Below are positions 22,801-35,132 of a stretch of 64,000 nt of DNA, one piece after another. The stretch is from Ctenosaura bakeri (Eukaryota > Chordata > Lepidosauria > Squamata > Iguanidae). The stretch is taken from NCBI GenBank assembly GCA_948474755.1, contig CAOLHI010000412.1:496001-560000 (forward strand), written 5' to 3'. A program made the position numbers and the translations under genes. How positions within the stretch are numbered: position 1 is the stretch's first letter; each line of letters begins with the position of its first letter. The notes beneath the pieces were generated by a model that was given only the letters and a program-made list of their open reading frames with translations, was not told the DNA's origin and did no database searches.

Positions 22801-24960
22801 GAAAGAGTGCTTGTGGTTCATCTACCTTGATTTTTCAAGTATTGCTCTGATAAGTTCAAACCTTCTCACCTGTGAGAATCCTTTTGAACATTCAGCCAAA
22901 TGGTTGTTGAGCCAAGCTCAACAAATAGAAAGTGTTCTTTAGGCTATCAGTGGACAGGTAGAACCACTTGAAAAACTAGAGGCATTCCTCTCTCAGAACT
23001 AAAGAAATTACTACCCACAGGAAGGACTGAAAGAACATAGACAATGATCAAGTATTACTATTTATACCCACAAAAATCTTACAGTATATTCATAACAACT
23101 CCATACCAAACATAACATCTGTGTACATGAACAGAAAAAACTCATATGTAAGGCTCTGAGACCACAAGACCATTATAAGCAATAAAGCAAACAGTGGGGA
23201 ACATTGTACAAGAGAACCATTTAGATACAATGATAGATATGTTGATAGATGTATTATTTAGATATAATGATAATGAAAGTTGATGGATGGTACATCCATT
23301 CCTGGGATATTTAAATGAGATGTTTCACTGTATTGGTCTTCATCAGGCTGCATTTTTCCTTGAATGTAAGTAGTATGGATTTCCCTTTCTTATTTTGTTC
23401 CAAAGACTACTTGTAGTGGCAGCTGGTATTTATGAATGTCAACAGTCCTCTTTAGTAAAGCAGAATTTATCCTCTTTCTAGTCTCCAATGAAAGCTAATT
23501 GTCCAGCTTTCTCAACAGCAAGCATGTGGGGAGGCTTGTAGGAAAGCCTTCACTTTGGGGAATGGACCTCTGCTTTGTCAAGTCACAGGAAGAGAAATAA
23601 CTTTGCTCACAAATGGCATCTGGTTTGCCTGGTTCTAGTAAGGTGCTCTTTCTGTTTGTGAAAAAGCTGATCGCTGGTGTATTTTCTTCTTGCCTACCTA
23701 TGTTCATTTCCAAAAAACAATTAAAGTTGGGTGGTTTTTCTAAAAACAGAGCATTACATAATATTGACTGAGAATGGACCTTCTTGGCAGATTTTGTAAA
23801 TCCTACAGTGTGAAGATTTGGGGTGGGAAGGAAAATCCATTATTCTTTGAGCAATTTATCTAAAATCACAGTATCATAACATTTCACCCTTAGTTGTTTT
23901 CCCTTATCAGAAAACAGGTGCAATTTCAAAATACAATGAAAGGCTACATATTCCTGTGGAGATAAACTCTTTTTGACCTTTTCTCTGTGGTACAGAGGAT
24001 GTACTTGCTTAATTGAAACTACAAATACATTGTGTTTTCAGTCATTTAAACAGCTGTCTTGTAATTTTTAACTGATACTCATAATTCCATTCACCACGAT
24101 GAAATACTTGAGTTGTGATCACATTTGACAGTTCTTTTTCTACAGTGGCATAATAAAAATTCTAATTTCCTTTTCTTGAAAAACAAGAGCCTTTTCTAAA
24201 TAAAAAATAAATTAACACTGCAGGTGAAATTAGACAGCTGTCATTTAAAGAGCAATGAACTGAAGCAAATTTATTTTAAGTTTAACATAATTCACAACAA
24301 CCTGGAGCACATTAAATTTACTTTTGACTTCAGTGGATTTGGAATATTCATAGGATGTGGCTTATTTTTATTTTTGAAATAGTGAACAGGAAAATTCAGT
24401 GCCTCTTTAAAAAAAAAAAAAAACACCAGATATCCTTCCCCTGCCAATGAAGCTGTTGAAACTGCATACTCCTTTTGACCTTTTTTGGTATCACTGAATG
24501 TTTTAAAAGTTTCAGTTAATTTTAAAGGGCTTTTGTGCTTGTCCTCACTACTTAAGAGAGGCTTTGAACAAAATATAAAGAATATTGAAAGGTATGTACT
24601 TTTTGAATGAAATTAAGTTAATCTGTGGTTCCATCTCTGTGGATCAGTAAGTGTCAAAACAACATGCAGTGCCAAATGAAATGAAGAGGTAAACACAAGA
24701 GAAGAGGAATTTGGAAGCCAACACCTTATTGAAAACCATGACTGTTAGGCACCTAAGGCAACACAGCTGGTATGGAAAAGTCTAAAACTCACCCACATGT
24801 TCCTTTAAGTTCCCAAACAAAGCTCTACAAGTGGGTTTTAGTGGTCAGATAGGCTGTATCATTTCTACTGAAATATAGCCTGCACACTATGTGCCAGATA
24901 TCATGCATTTCTTTTAGTCAGAATTGGGCATTTTATGAACTTCTGCATATTGTTGTACTA
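22801..24960. other. repeat-poor unique DNA
   Basis: No gene or repeat recognised apart from a poly-A tract near 24411. The stretch 24220-24300 contains E-box and homeobox-like short motifs and could be conserved non-coding DNA, but that cannot be judged from one sequence. Confidence 0.4.
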
Positions 24961-24964
24961 GATG

Positions 24965-25091
24965 ACCTTCCAATATTCCTGGATATTGTTGGACTGTAAC
25001 ACTCCTTAGCCCAAGCCAATATGGCCAATGGTGGGAGAAAAGGGGAGCTGTAGTCCAACATCCTAAGAGCCATAAATTAACCACCCCTGGG
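24965..25091 (-). mobile_element. hAT-like MITE ('TTGTTGGACTACAACTCCC' family)
   Basis: Shows 'gatattgttggactgtaacactcc', 'agccaatatggccaatggtggga', 'gggagctgtagtccaaca' and the terminus 'aaccacccctggg'. This is the pattern of a very common reptilian hAT-type MITE with a CAGGGGTGG terminus. The left terminus is degraded. Confidence 0.65.
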
Positions 25092-27810
25092 CCTTGGGAA
25101 TGGGGGAGAGGCTCTCTCTGCTCATCCTCAGATCACCCTTCCAGGCATAACAGTGAGCTCTGAGCTCAGCTGGCATTCTGATATTCTTCCCATGTAAGAC
25201 ATTAGTGTCCTAGATAGGCATTCAAGAGACTCCCTCTCACTCTTGATGTTTTTGTTGATTTGTTTGTTTGTTTGATGTTTTTGCATTTGGATCCTCATTT
25301 GACCATTAGGGTAAAAAGTGGAAATAGTGTGACAAGATTTATCTGCAGATGAATGCAGTCAAGCTAAACTACTTTATATTACAAGGAACAGTTTGAGGAA
25401 GGTAAAATGTACTAGCTATTGAGCAATTTAAAGCAGCAGGAAAGGTACCTTTGTGGACCACATGAAAGTGGACCATTTGGGCCTGCAGTGTGACATAAAA
25501 ATATAGGTTTGGCAGGTTGTGTTGCCAGACTTTCAACAAATGCTTCAAATGTTCAAATGCCTTTTTTTCCCTTATTTAAAATGTAGCTTGTGAATCTGAA
25601 AAAATAGCTAGTGAAATGATGTTTCAAAAATCCACATGGAGAGAAGGAATCAAGTATTGAGAAAGTGAGATACCATTTGTAGCTAAAGTTCCTTGAAAAC
25701 AAGTTAAGACTAGGATTATTTAAAGTCTCCTCTCTGCTACTGTAATATCATCTTGTGTAAGCAAAATAATCAGTAGTTCTGCTGTTTGTATGATAATCAT
25801 CAGATGTTCTGTAACAATGGGCCAGAGATTCTTGCCTTCCATTTCAGAGGGTAGCGTTGTTTGATTTCCTTATCATATTAAAGTGCTTTTCTTCTACACA
25901 GGGACAAAACTCCTGTTTGAGCTTCTGAATAAGCGAAAAATAATCCCTTCAGCATGAAAATAATCATTTTCAAGGGTAACTTGAATATTCAGCGGTAGAT
26001 ATTATTGTGAGAGATGTATTGATATTTCACTGAAAGTATACCTGGAAGATATGTACCCAAATAAAGTATAGTATTGACACTCTGGAGAGGCTTTTTGGGT
26101 GGCATGGAGGGCTAGAGAAGTTTGTATAAAAAGGGAAAGATTCCTCATGCAAACCTTGTAATGTTGGATATATCTCTTTGTGGGTCATTGTATAGTAAGG
26201 GTAATTATATGTTTTGCAGATATATTGTGGGATTGAATGAAAATTAGCACAAAGAAGCACTGTAGATTAAAGTGCTAGGTGTATAATATGAAATTGTCTT
26301 TCCAAGAAAAAACAAAATTATGTGAACCACTCCACCCAACCTGGTTTACATTGGAAGATGCGAAGAGATTGGTTGCCAGTAAGATCTGATTTCCTCACAA
26401 GTGTAAGCTTAAAAGAAGCCTTTAAAAAACTGCCATGTAAAAAGTGTTTTTTATACTTCATTTTCAATATGGCTGAATGTATATCGTATACTACATGTTA
26501 GTCTTTTATCTGCTGAAAAGAAAATGCTAACATGCTAGCAGAGGTTAAAAGTGGAAATGTTACCAGTGATATGACGAACGGGGATTGTTTGTAATATACG
26601 AGAAAATAGAGGGCTCTTGTGCATATTTATCTTTCTTCATTGGTAAGAGCCATTGTTCTGCTAAGGAAATGTGCCAAACAAAAATGAAAGCTGAATATTG
26701 TGAAGAGTAGAATTCTGAACATAATATATAGTTCCACCCTGGAAATGTGTGTATGCATACTAGTATATATTTATGCACCCAAGTTTCCTTGATTGTTTCT
26801 TAAAGATAGATTGCTGATTATCACTGAACTCTGTTTCCAAGTTGCTAGTGCCAGTAAAATCCTGTGTTTCTTTATTGTACAAGAGCAGTAATGGCATATT
26901 TCCAGTATTTTTGTTCTCCCAAGCCCATTGTAGTTCAAGAAATCATTGATATATGAGGGTGAATGGTAAGCATCTTTACATTCTAGTCCATATTAATATG
27001 TATTGAAGTAGGGCTTTGGGGGATGACTGTCTATTGATGTGAAGACCCTTTCTTTCTTTTCTTTCAACTCCATAAGCCTTACAGGGAGAAATCCAATTTT
27101 GTTCTAGCTCAATGGGCCTTCCTTTTCCTTTCCTCCTCTTTGCATTCCCCATGCACCCCTCAGATTTTACAAACCTCCAATGCAGATTTGAGAGAGGCAG
27201 ATGGGGAAGTCTGTGGGATAGGATCCATTGGCAGATAGCCCTTGGAAGCTAAGTTATAAATGAATTGAGTGATCAAACATTTAAGGACAAATGCATCTTC
27301 AGGGGGAAAAAATACTGCTCCATCATTCTTAATAATATTAGCTAAAAAACTCTTAAAGAGATCGCTGGAGACATTTCCTGGATATTTTCTAATTTATTTT
27401 GTTTCGTGATGACAATTCAAGAGGAATTTACTCACCTTGAATGTTAAAAGTCACTGATTCAAAATTGTAACCACACATTAATATGTTCTATTTAACTTTG
27501 AGAATTCAAACCCATGTATAGGTGGAGTGTGACTGTGGAAACGTGCTAGGATAAAGACTGTCACTGTTGTAAAATGTTTGCTTATCTAGTTATGTAGTCT
27601 CATTCAGAAAACAGGAAGAAAAATCAGGAATAAATGAGTGTTTTATTCTTTGACAACCACATTATATGATTCTGCAACCTCCCAATTGAAGTTGTCTTTT
27701 TTTAATTCAAAACCAGAATTATGTGTGATTACAATAAGTAACACTGGCATTAGGGTGAACATAGGCAATGACCTCAGAACCTACTACCTTTAAACTTTAG
27801 GAGAACCCAC
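25092..27810. other. repeat-poor unique DNA
   Basis: No gene or mobile element recognised. A short (TTTG)n run lies at about 25258-25276. Confidence 0.4.
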
Positions 27811-27811
27811 A

Positions 27812-27895
27812 GGTTATTGTATAGGGTATCAGCTTTTTATACAAAAGATCTTAGGTTCAGTCCCTAGTATCTATCTTTTAAAGAGATTGAGTGTA
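27812..27895 (+). mobile_element. tRNA-derived SINE fragment (second family)
   Basis: 'tgtatagggtatcagctttttatacaaaagatcttaggttcagtccctagtatctatctttta' follows a tRNA plan: A-box-like region, anticodon-arm-like segment, B box 'ggttcagtccc', then '..agtatct'. It matches the 'cagaaggtcccaggttcaatccccggcatctcc' type of squamate SINE. A second copy lies at 35045-35132 on the other strand. Confidence 0.55.
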
Positions 27896-29387
27896 ACAAC
27901 CAAACTGGGAAAAGCTTATGCTTAAACACAGCAAAGTCATTGCTGGACAGATTAGATTAGATAGATCAAGAAATGACACTTTTCTGAATTATGCAGTGGA
28001 GTTCTCCAGTGAAAACATACATACAAACATGCCAGAGATTCATCAGTCCTTACTTCAGACATAAGATTCACTTCAGCAAAATCATAGCCTTAAAATGAAG
28101 TGTAGCAAAAGAGAAAGTGCAAAACCAAACAATTAGAATAAAAATATTGTTCATTAAAAGATCACAGATCACCTTAAGATTCATTTGGCACAGTTCAAAA
28201 CTGGTTTAAAAGATTAGTGAGTTGTGTACATTATCACACTTGACAGTGCCAGAAGGCATCGGAATCAGACTGAACTTTTTGCTCCCTGAATATCCACATG
28301 ATTTTCCTGTTGCAGCTGGCTTGAACTTCCTTTTTTTAAAAAAAATATTATTAAAATGGCCTTTTCTTTTCCCCCTATTATTCTCATTCCTGAAAAAGCC
28401 CTTCTCTTTGCATTATTTTGTCTAGATCCTCCCCATGATCCATGGCTTCGAAGAAAATGTCTGGGACCCTTGCCAGTTTCTCCAATCTCTTCCCTCTCGC
28501 ACTGTGTTGAACTCTTCTAAGTTTGTGCCATTTTCGATGTAACATCTTTATGGTGTACCATGTGTCATGAGGTGTTCATGACTTGGATAAATTACCACGC
28601 TTCTCTCCCATCCAACAAGTATAGAGGCCTGTGGTGGATACAGCAGGCCTGACCAACAGACTACAGCACCCCAGGCTTATTTTCCAAGGTAGGATCACTT
28701 TTTAAATAACTAAAAACAGTGGAAATGATTTTGTCAGAAGATATTATTTTAATCCATGAGGAGATATTTCTCTCATATTCCAAGATACTTTATACGCATA
28801 CCTACCGGGGAGTTAGAAAATTGTTAATGTGGAGATAGATGCTTGTGAAATATAGCCTTTTTTGGAGACTTAAAATAAGGGGGAACAAGTTGCAGGTAGA
28901 TCAGTATACAGTGTATGGCTTTTCATACCTTTAAAATTGTCACTGTAATTGTATTTTATGCTACCCTTTAGAGGAAAGAAAACAATTAAGGTTTATTTTT
29001 GGGAAATAACATTTTCTAATTTTCTGCTTCAGCCTAATCCATTTAGGGTTTTGTTTTTGTTTTTTTTTAAAAAAAAGGATCAGAGATATTTCTTTAGTAT
29101 TATGTTAAGGATGATATATTTCTGTATATTGAAGTGCAGTACTGTGAAGAGTAAAGCTGGAAAGATGATTAACATTATATTTCCCCAAAATGAACAGTTG
29201 CCAGAGTTTTTTTTACTGAAGTCTGAACATCACACATGCTCATGCAAAACTGACTTTCTTTGTGTGTTTGATGGAAGCTCATATTATGCAGCAGATTGCA
29301 AGGCAATGTCTTGACTGAATCAATTATAGTTAGCCCATCTGATGGCATTTAGGTGAATAAGGACATAAGTTTTCAGAGTGGTATTAC
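27896..29387. other. unique DNA, nothing recognised
   Basis: T-rich and A-rich runs only. The 121-codon open stretch at 28949-29314 lacks any recognisable domain. Confidence 0.4.
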
Positions 29388-29390
29388 TAT

Positions 29391-29858
29391 GACCCTTTCC
29401 ACATGCGGGCAGAGAAACAGGGAAAGGCACACTGAAACGAAGCTTACCTTAGTCCGTCGCCGCGTGGAGCAACGCGTTTGGCTGCTCCACACTCGTCGGC
29501 GTCCCGCGGCGTCCAGCAGTGCCCAAAATGGCGGCTTTCGACTGGCGGAGGCTCTCCACCAACCAGAGAAGCTCGCCAGCCAGAAATCCCGCCCCCCGCC
29601 CGATCTGCAGGCACGCCCTTGCACGCGCCTGCAAATCCACAACGGGCGCTGCGACGGGGCTGCACGCCCCGTGCCTTTTAAAAACCACATAAAAAGTGGT
29701 TTTTAAAAAGCACGCGGCGGTGCCACTTCTGGGCGCCCAAGCGCGGATTGGGGTGTGGAATTACTCTAAAGTAATCCACTCCAATCCAGTTTATGGTGTA
29801 GACGACCTCCGTCAGAGGTTGCGCTACACCGTTTTAACACCCCCGTGTGGAAAGGGCC
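29391..29858. mobile_element. CpG-rich MITE-like element, GGCCCTTTCC ends
   Basis: A 468-bp element begins gaccctttccacatgcggg and ends ccccgtgtggaaagggcc, with matching inverted ends of about 16 bp. It is flanked by TAT on both sides (29388-29390, 29859-29861). Its interior (about 29450-29740) is strongly GC- and CpG-rich, unlike the AT-rich flanks. Overlapping open frames on both strands here are by-products of high GC. Terminus and 3-bp duplication place it with the other GGCCATTTCC-type elements. Confidence 0.75.
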
Positions 29859-29861
29859 TAT

Positions 29862-31193
29862 GTTGTTTTTTTTCAGTGAAAAATATAAATTAGTGACAGC
29901 ACAGTGGACCACTGGCAGTCAAGTGTATTTCTTATATTTTCTAACCATGCAGATTTTGAAATATATTGGTAATCTTATTTACTTATCTGCATATTTATAT
30001 ACTGTAATTCATTATATGTCTTTTAGGTTTGCAGTGACATAAACAATGAATTTGTCTGTAAATCTCCAAATGTCATCCTTTGGTTGGTCTAAAAGTAAAA
30101 GAAGTCAGGGAATAGTTTGTGTTCATTGGACTACAATTAATTTTGATCTTCTCAAGGAAGGATTACATGGAGTGGAAAACTGGCCTGCTTCGCCTCTGTT
30201 CTGTCTTGTGTTTCTGCTATCACATTCAATTCTGTGTAATTGAAAGGGTCTCTCCATTTCTTTTAAAGACTACCGTTCTTGGAGTCTCTTCTCAAGTTCC
30301 CACTGGAAACCCCATGTCTGTCTGTCTGTCTATTTATTTATTTATTTTACTCCATCTTCATTGCCATCTCTAGCAAAAATCACCATTAATCAATATCATA
30401 ACTGAATTGAAGTCTTTTGCATTTCATTTGGGATGCTCAAAATCCAGAAATGCCTAAGGAAAGAGAGAGTGATTGGTTATGATAGTGTTTACCAAGTGTC
30501 AGTTTCTTCAAAATATAACCTGTGATTGGTTGGTTTGTGGTTTTTTTCCCTTTAGTCATATAGATCTGTGGAAAAGAAATAAAAATTGGATATATCAGCA
30601 TGGGCCTAGATAAATCAAGTACCATCAAAGGAGAATGGGTCGGAACAGAAAACATGGCCCCAAACAAGCAGATCCGTTCTCTGCCTGTATATTTATCTCT
30701 TACCCAGAACTGAGTATGTTTAAGATCAACTGAAAATTCAGACCAAACTCCGCCCAGTCAAGCATTCTGTTTGCAACAGTGATGGAGTAGATGCTACTTG
30801 AAAGCTTTCATGCAACCACAAAAGCATTGCAACATTCATCTCTTGCAGCTTGTGTTCATTATCTGGTACTCAGAGATATGCTGTTATGAACCAGGGATGT
30901 AAAACTAGTTTTCTCACACAAGAACATACACACACTCAAAACAACCATTTCCTCCTCACTAGGTGAGATAATGAAAGTTTTGATAATTTTTCACATTTTA
31001 GATTTTTTGTGAAAATTTTGTTTTCACAAAATCAAGGGTATTTTTTTTCCTTTCTATAAAATATGATGTTTATTGTTCAAAGGACCAAAAAATAGGGAAG
31101 GAAGGAATGATCAAGGGAAATGCTTTACTTTTCAGTCTTGCTGGAGGGTTAAAAAAAAAAAAAAACGCATGGTAACTGACAATTTTTTTTTAC
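29862..31193. other. unique DNA with small tandem repeats
   Basis: A compound (TCTG)n(TATT)n tract lies at about 30316-30348 and a poly-A run at about 31151-31165. No gene seen. Confidence 0.45.
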
Positions 31194-31196
31194 AAA

Positions 31197-31614
31197 GGTC
31201 ATTTCTGCACCTTATCTTTTTCTGTTGTCATCCTGGTGTCATCCCAGCAGTACCTTTCTGGGATGGGAGCGTGTCCCTAACACTTCCTTCCGTACCTGGC
31301 CAACTGCCTGTGGATGGGAGTGGGAGCAACACATGCCTTCCTTCTGCAGAGCAACCAGCCTCTTTTCCATGCCCCACCAGGGAAGGAAGCACCTAGATTG
31401 CACTTCTGCCCATTCCACATAGCCACCACCAATGGCAGCATCACACATTTGTGAGCCATTAATAGATTTTTTTCTGTTAATGGAAAATCCTGCGATTGCA
31501 ATGGGTGGGGACACATTGGCCATAGGACCACAATGACGTTGTGCAAAAGCACAACTTGTGGGTTGCCAGCAATGTGTCTCCATCATGGGATAGCAACATC
31601 ATGTGGAAATGGTC
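31197..31614. mobile_element. MITE-like element, GGYCATTTCYGCA ends, copy 1
   Basis: A 418-bp element starts ggtcatttctgcacc and ends atgtggaaatggtc. It is flanked by AAA on both sides (31194-31196, 31615-31617). The interior, notably 'attaatagatttttttctgttaatggaaaatcctgcgattgcaatgggtggggaca', is the reverse complement of the matching part of 56359-56764, so these are two copies of one family in opposite orientation. No transposase. Confidence 0.78.
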
Positions 31615-31617
31615 AAA

Positions 31618-34496
31618 GTGTCTTTAGCATATTGAGATGCACTTTCTAGTTAAAGGTATGAAAAATTGCAAATGTGTTTTACATTCCTACTGTGGGCTTG
31701 GAATGTCTACTTCACTGTCATGAGTGTTGGGTGAGCTTAATGATTTCAGTCTCAAACAAAGACTAGGGAGATCTGGATTAAAATACACGCAGGCATGAAG
31801 TTATTTTGTACTGAACTGCACAGGATTTATTGCAGGGATAAAATGGGTGGGTAGAGGACTTTGGAGGAAGGGCAGCCAGTAGGCATAGCGTTGATGTTCT
31901 CTGATCCTTTTGTAAAGGCTCAGAAGAGGAGTTCAGAAAATACCTCAGGGACACGTATGCCCCACCAACACTGGCTTTAAGGTTGCCTAATGGCTTCCAA
32001 CATCTGGGTTTGTCCAAACTTAAAAAGAGCCCTCTTGCACCCCCAGTGGGCATGGACTGGAGACCAGTTTTGGAAGTGTTTTCCACCCCATGCTGTGTTG
32101 TTGTTGTTGTTGTTGTTGTTGTTTTCAAAATGGAATTGACTTCCAGTTTACTTCTGGACTTAAGAACGTCCTTGACATAAAATTCCTGAGGGGAACATGG
32201 CAGAAATGGCCTCCATTCCTACCAGAAGGTAGAGGGAAGATTTTCAGTTTTTTAAAAAATAAAAATAATAGAACATAACAAATCATTTTTTTTAAATAAA
32301 ATGGGTGTTGAGGGGCTCAGCAGAGGGTGGCCCTCCAAAGTCTAACGTGGGGCAGTAGTGGCCCTCAGAGCAGGGTTAAAGCTTATCATGGACTGTTAGA
32401 CAAGAGGCTATTCCTGAGTCCATCGGCCCACCCCTCGCTTAAAAGATGCCAGCATGCCCTTGCAGAGTACAGCAAAAATCACAGTACATTCAGAAAGAGA
32501 ATAGGTGAATATCAATAGCATAACTCTACCACAGTAAATATGCAGCTTGACGCCAACTGACAGAAACCATAATTCTTTAAGATATAATGTTCTCAATGAA
32601 GTAATGTCTGTGAAGTCACAACTACTATGATTTCACTTGGCATTAAGTGCTTTGCTGATTTGGTTGTGTCTCAAAGAATAACATTCATTGTCATATTTTT
32701 GACACAAGTGCCTGTTACGACAGAATGGTGATAGTTTTAAAATATTACTTGTTTGAAACTGGTTAATATTCAATCTAACTTGGGGGGAAAAACTGAAGCA
32801 GTGGTTTTGCTTTCAAGCTGTTCTTTGGGAAATCATGACGTATCATCATTTTAGAACTAGAAATGTGGGCTTTGGCCCTGGAAACACAGACTTATATTCA
32901 GTTTAGCACAGAATAACAAAAAAGGCACACATACAGCTATGTACAACATCATTCCTTCTACCATTCCACCATGCATTCCAGCAGGTGGTCATTGTTGCCA
33001 CTGCCTAAGGCAGTTCTCTTTAAAGATTGGTCATCCTTAAAAGGATCTTTATGATAAAAGGATATCATTTCTGCAAAGGTGTCTCTTGCAAAATAAGTGG
33101 ATGGCCAAAAAACAGCCACAAAAAACAATTGCACCATGGTGCTAATGTAGAGGACTTGTGTCACTATATGTGTGTCTGTGGGGGGGGGTGTAATTACAGG
33201 ATATGTAGCAAAATGAAGGGTAAGATAAGAATTTTGCCCACCCCATGAAATTTTCCTTCATTCTCTGATTTCTGGCACTGAAGCAGCTTAAACTTCAGGT
33301 GAGCATTCAGAAACATAGTTTAGGCATCCAAAAAAAAGGGGGGGCGGGGGCAGGCAAAGTTACTAAGGGATCCAGGCCAAGGGATTTGATAATACATGCC
33401 TCAGAGGAGTGTCAAGCATTAGAAGTCCTGAAATTTGAATCCAGATTAAGCTGCCAACTGGGGTTTTCTCAATGAAAGAAATGGTGGTCCTAGAAAAGCC
33501 AAGGCTAGAGGCAAGAAATTGATCTGAGGAAGTTGATTGAGGGGTGTGGCTTTTATTTTTCCCAGTTCGAATTTTCCAGGCATAACTCTTTAAAGAAAGC
33601 CACCTGGTAAAACAAAAGAGAAATGCTGAATCATATCATACCTGTTCTGCCCAGGTCTCTAGCAAAGCTTCCCTGTTTTTGTGGACTCTCTTTGAAGAAC
33701 TGATTATTTCAGAAATGATCTGCCCCACATACTAATTTGGGCTAAGTACCTCAACTCATTTCATTCCAATCCAGAGGGTTCTAAGGTGAGGGTACCACAT
33801 CAATTAGGGCTTCAAATTTTGACAAAACTATAAAGTGTTTAGCTGATACAAGAGTTGTTAAACCATTGGGAAAAAAATTGGAAATGAGATTCATTGAAGT
33901 CAAATCACAGGAAATAGCAAAGAATCTGCATGTTGTGCCAGAATAGCAAATCCTGATATAAAGGTTATTGTAGTCTACAGTAACCAACTTGAGAAACCTT
34001 TGTAATGTTCTTTTTTCCCCACTGAGTTCACCAAAAGTTTTTTTCTTTTTAACTCCAAGAATCAAAGTGCCACTGTATAATGTAGATTATTTTCATCTTC
34101 CTTATTTCAAATAATTTTCCCTCTTAATAATTCATGTTCCTTTTCCAGAAAAGATTATATAAAAATATAAAAATTTATCTTATGTGTGACATCAGCTCAT
34201 TTTGTGTGTACCTTGAGAATCTGACAGAAAGACTGAATTAGACTAACATGGAACAGGTCCCTAATAATTAATCTCTACGGTATATATTAGCGTACTTGGA
34301 GGTCACCAAGATACCACTAACTTGATCATATCTTCACATTTTCATATCTAGATGGTAAAATTCAAATACTTCTAAATTCATGCCAGTAAATGGGGAAAGT
34401 GTTTCCTTTCATGCATGACCTAGGAACATCCTGCTCTGAACATGCTGTATTCATGCAACAGAATTAACATTTGCCTTGAACAATTCTTGCAAAGAA
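31618..34496. other. unique DNA with a (TTG)n tract
   Basis: (GTT)n occupies 32096-32123. G-runs occur at 33181-33189 and about 33340-33352. No gene or other repeat recognised. Confidence 0.4.
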
Positions 34497-34565
34497 AAAC
34501 TCTGTGATAGGTTTGCCTTAGGGTTAAGCTAAGTTGGAAAATACTGGAAGGTATGCAACAATAAG
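34497..34565 (+). mobile_element. Sauria-type SINE 3' fragment
   Basis: 'aaaaactctgtgataggtttgccttagggtt.aagctaagttggaaaatactggaaggtatgcaacaataa' matches the final ~70 bp of the SINE, with the upstream part missing. Confidence 0.75.
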
Positions 34566-35044
34566 AAATGTACATATTCCTCCTTATTGAGATTCTCCAC
34601 CGATTGAACTATGCCATCTGTAAGCAATACTGAGAAGGTCAGCAATCAGCAATTAACTATATCATGATGTTTTGGGATACGGCTTACATGGCTAGAGATC
34701 TCAGCAGGAGATTAAAGTATTGAGCAGTGTGACCTTGGTTCAGCTTGACACCAGGAATGAATCTCCTCCCCCCACATCTCAGGATGACCCAGTGACCTAG
34801 ATTTCTTTTACTGTGTCTCTTCTCCTGCATTTCATGGCATGACTTAATGTATTTGAGCTATTAAGAGCACTTTGCGAAGTTGATTCTTTGGAATAGCATA
34901 GTTTTGGTTCTTTCTGATTTCCATTTGTCACATGTTATACTCTAGACTTCATACGTTTACTTATTTGGAACATTGAAAGCTGTCTTTTCCCGAATTAGTC
35001 CATTTATTTGGGTCTTAGGTTGAAATCTTCTCCATTCCCTGCTA
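34566..35044. other. unique DNA, nothing recognised
   Basis: No element or gene recognised. Confidence 0.4.
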
Positions 35045-35132
35045 TTTTAGGTCCTGTTATTTGGGGAGGCCAGGGACTGAACAAGAGATTATCTGCATGC
35101 TAATCATGTCTTCTACCACTAAACTAAGGCTC
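35045..35132 (-). mobile_element. tRNA-derived SINE fragment (second family)
   Basis: On the minus strand: 'gagccttagtttagtggtagaagacatgattagcatgcagataatctcttgttcagtccctggcctcccc'. It has a tRNA-like A box (tagtttagtggtag), an anticodon-arm-like segment with GCATGCAGA, and a B box (tgttcagtccc). Same family as 27812-27895, better preserved. Confidence 0.65.

Noticed and set aside
28949..29314. 121-codon open frame
   Set aside because: Runs through poly-T and poly-A tracts (FLFFFFKKK) and has no domain; chance.
29353..29706. Overlapping open frames on both strands suggesting a gene with a CpG island
   Set aside because: They fall inside a GC-rich transposon with 3-bp flanks; stop codons are rare there because of base composition.
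35045..35132. tRNA gene on the minus strand
   Set aside because: A and B boxes are present but the cloverleaf arms do not pair well and the context is a SINE fragment.
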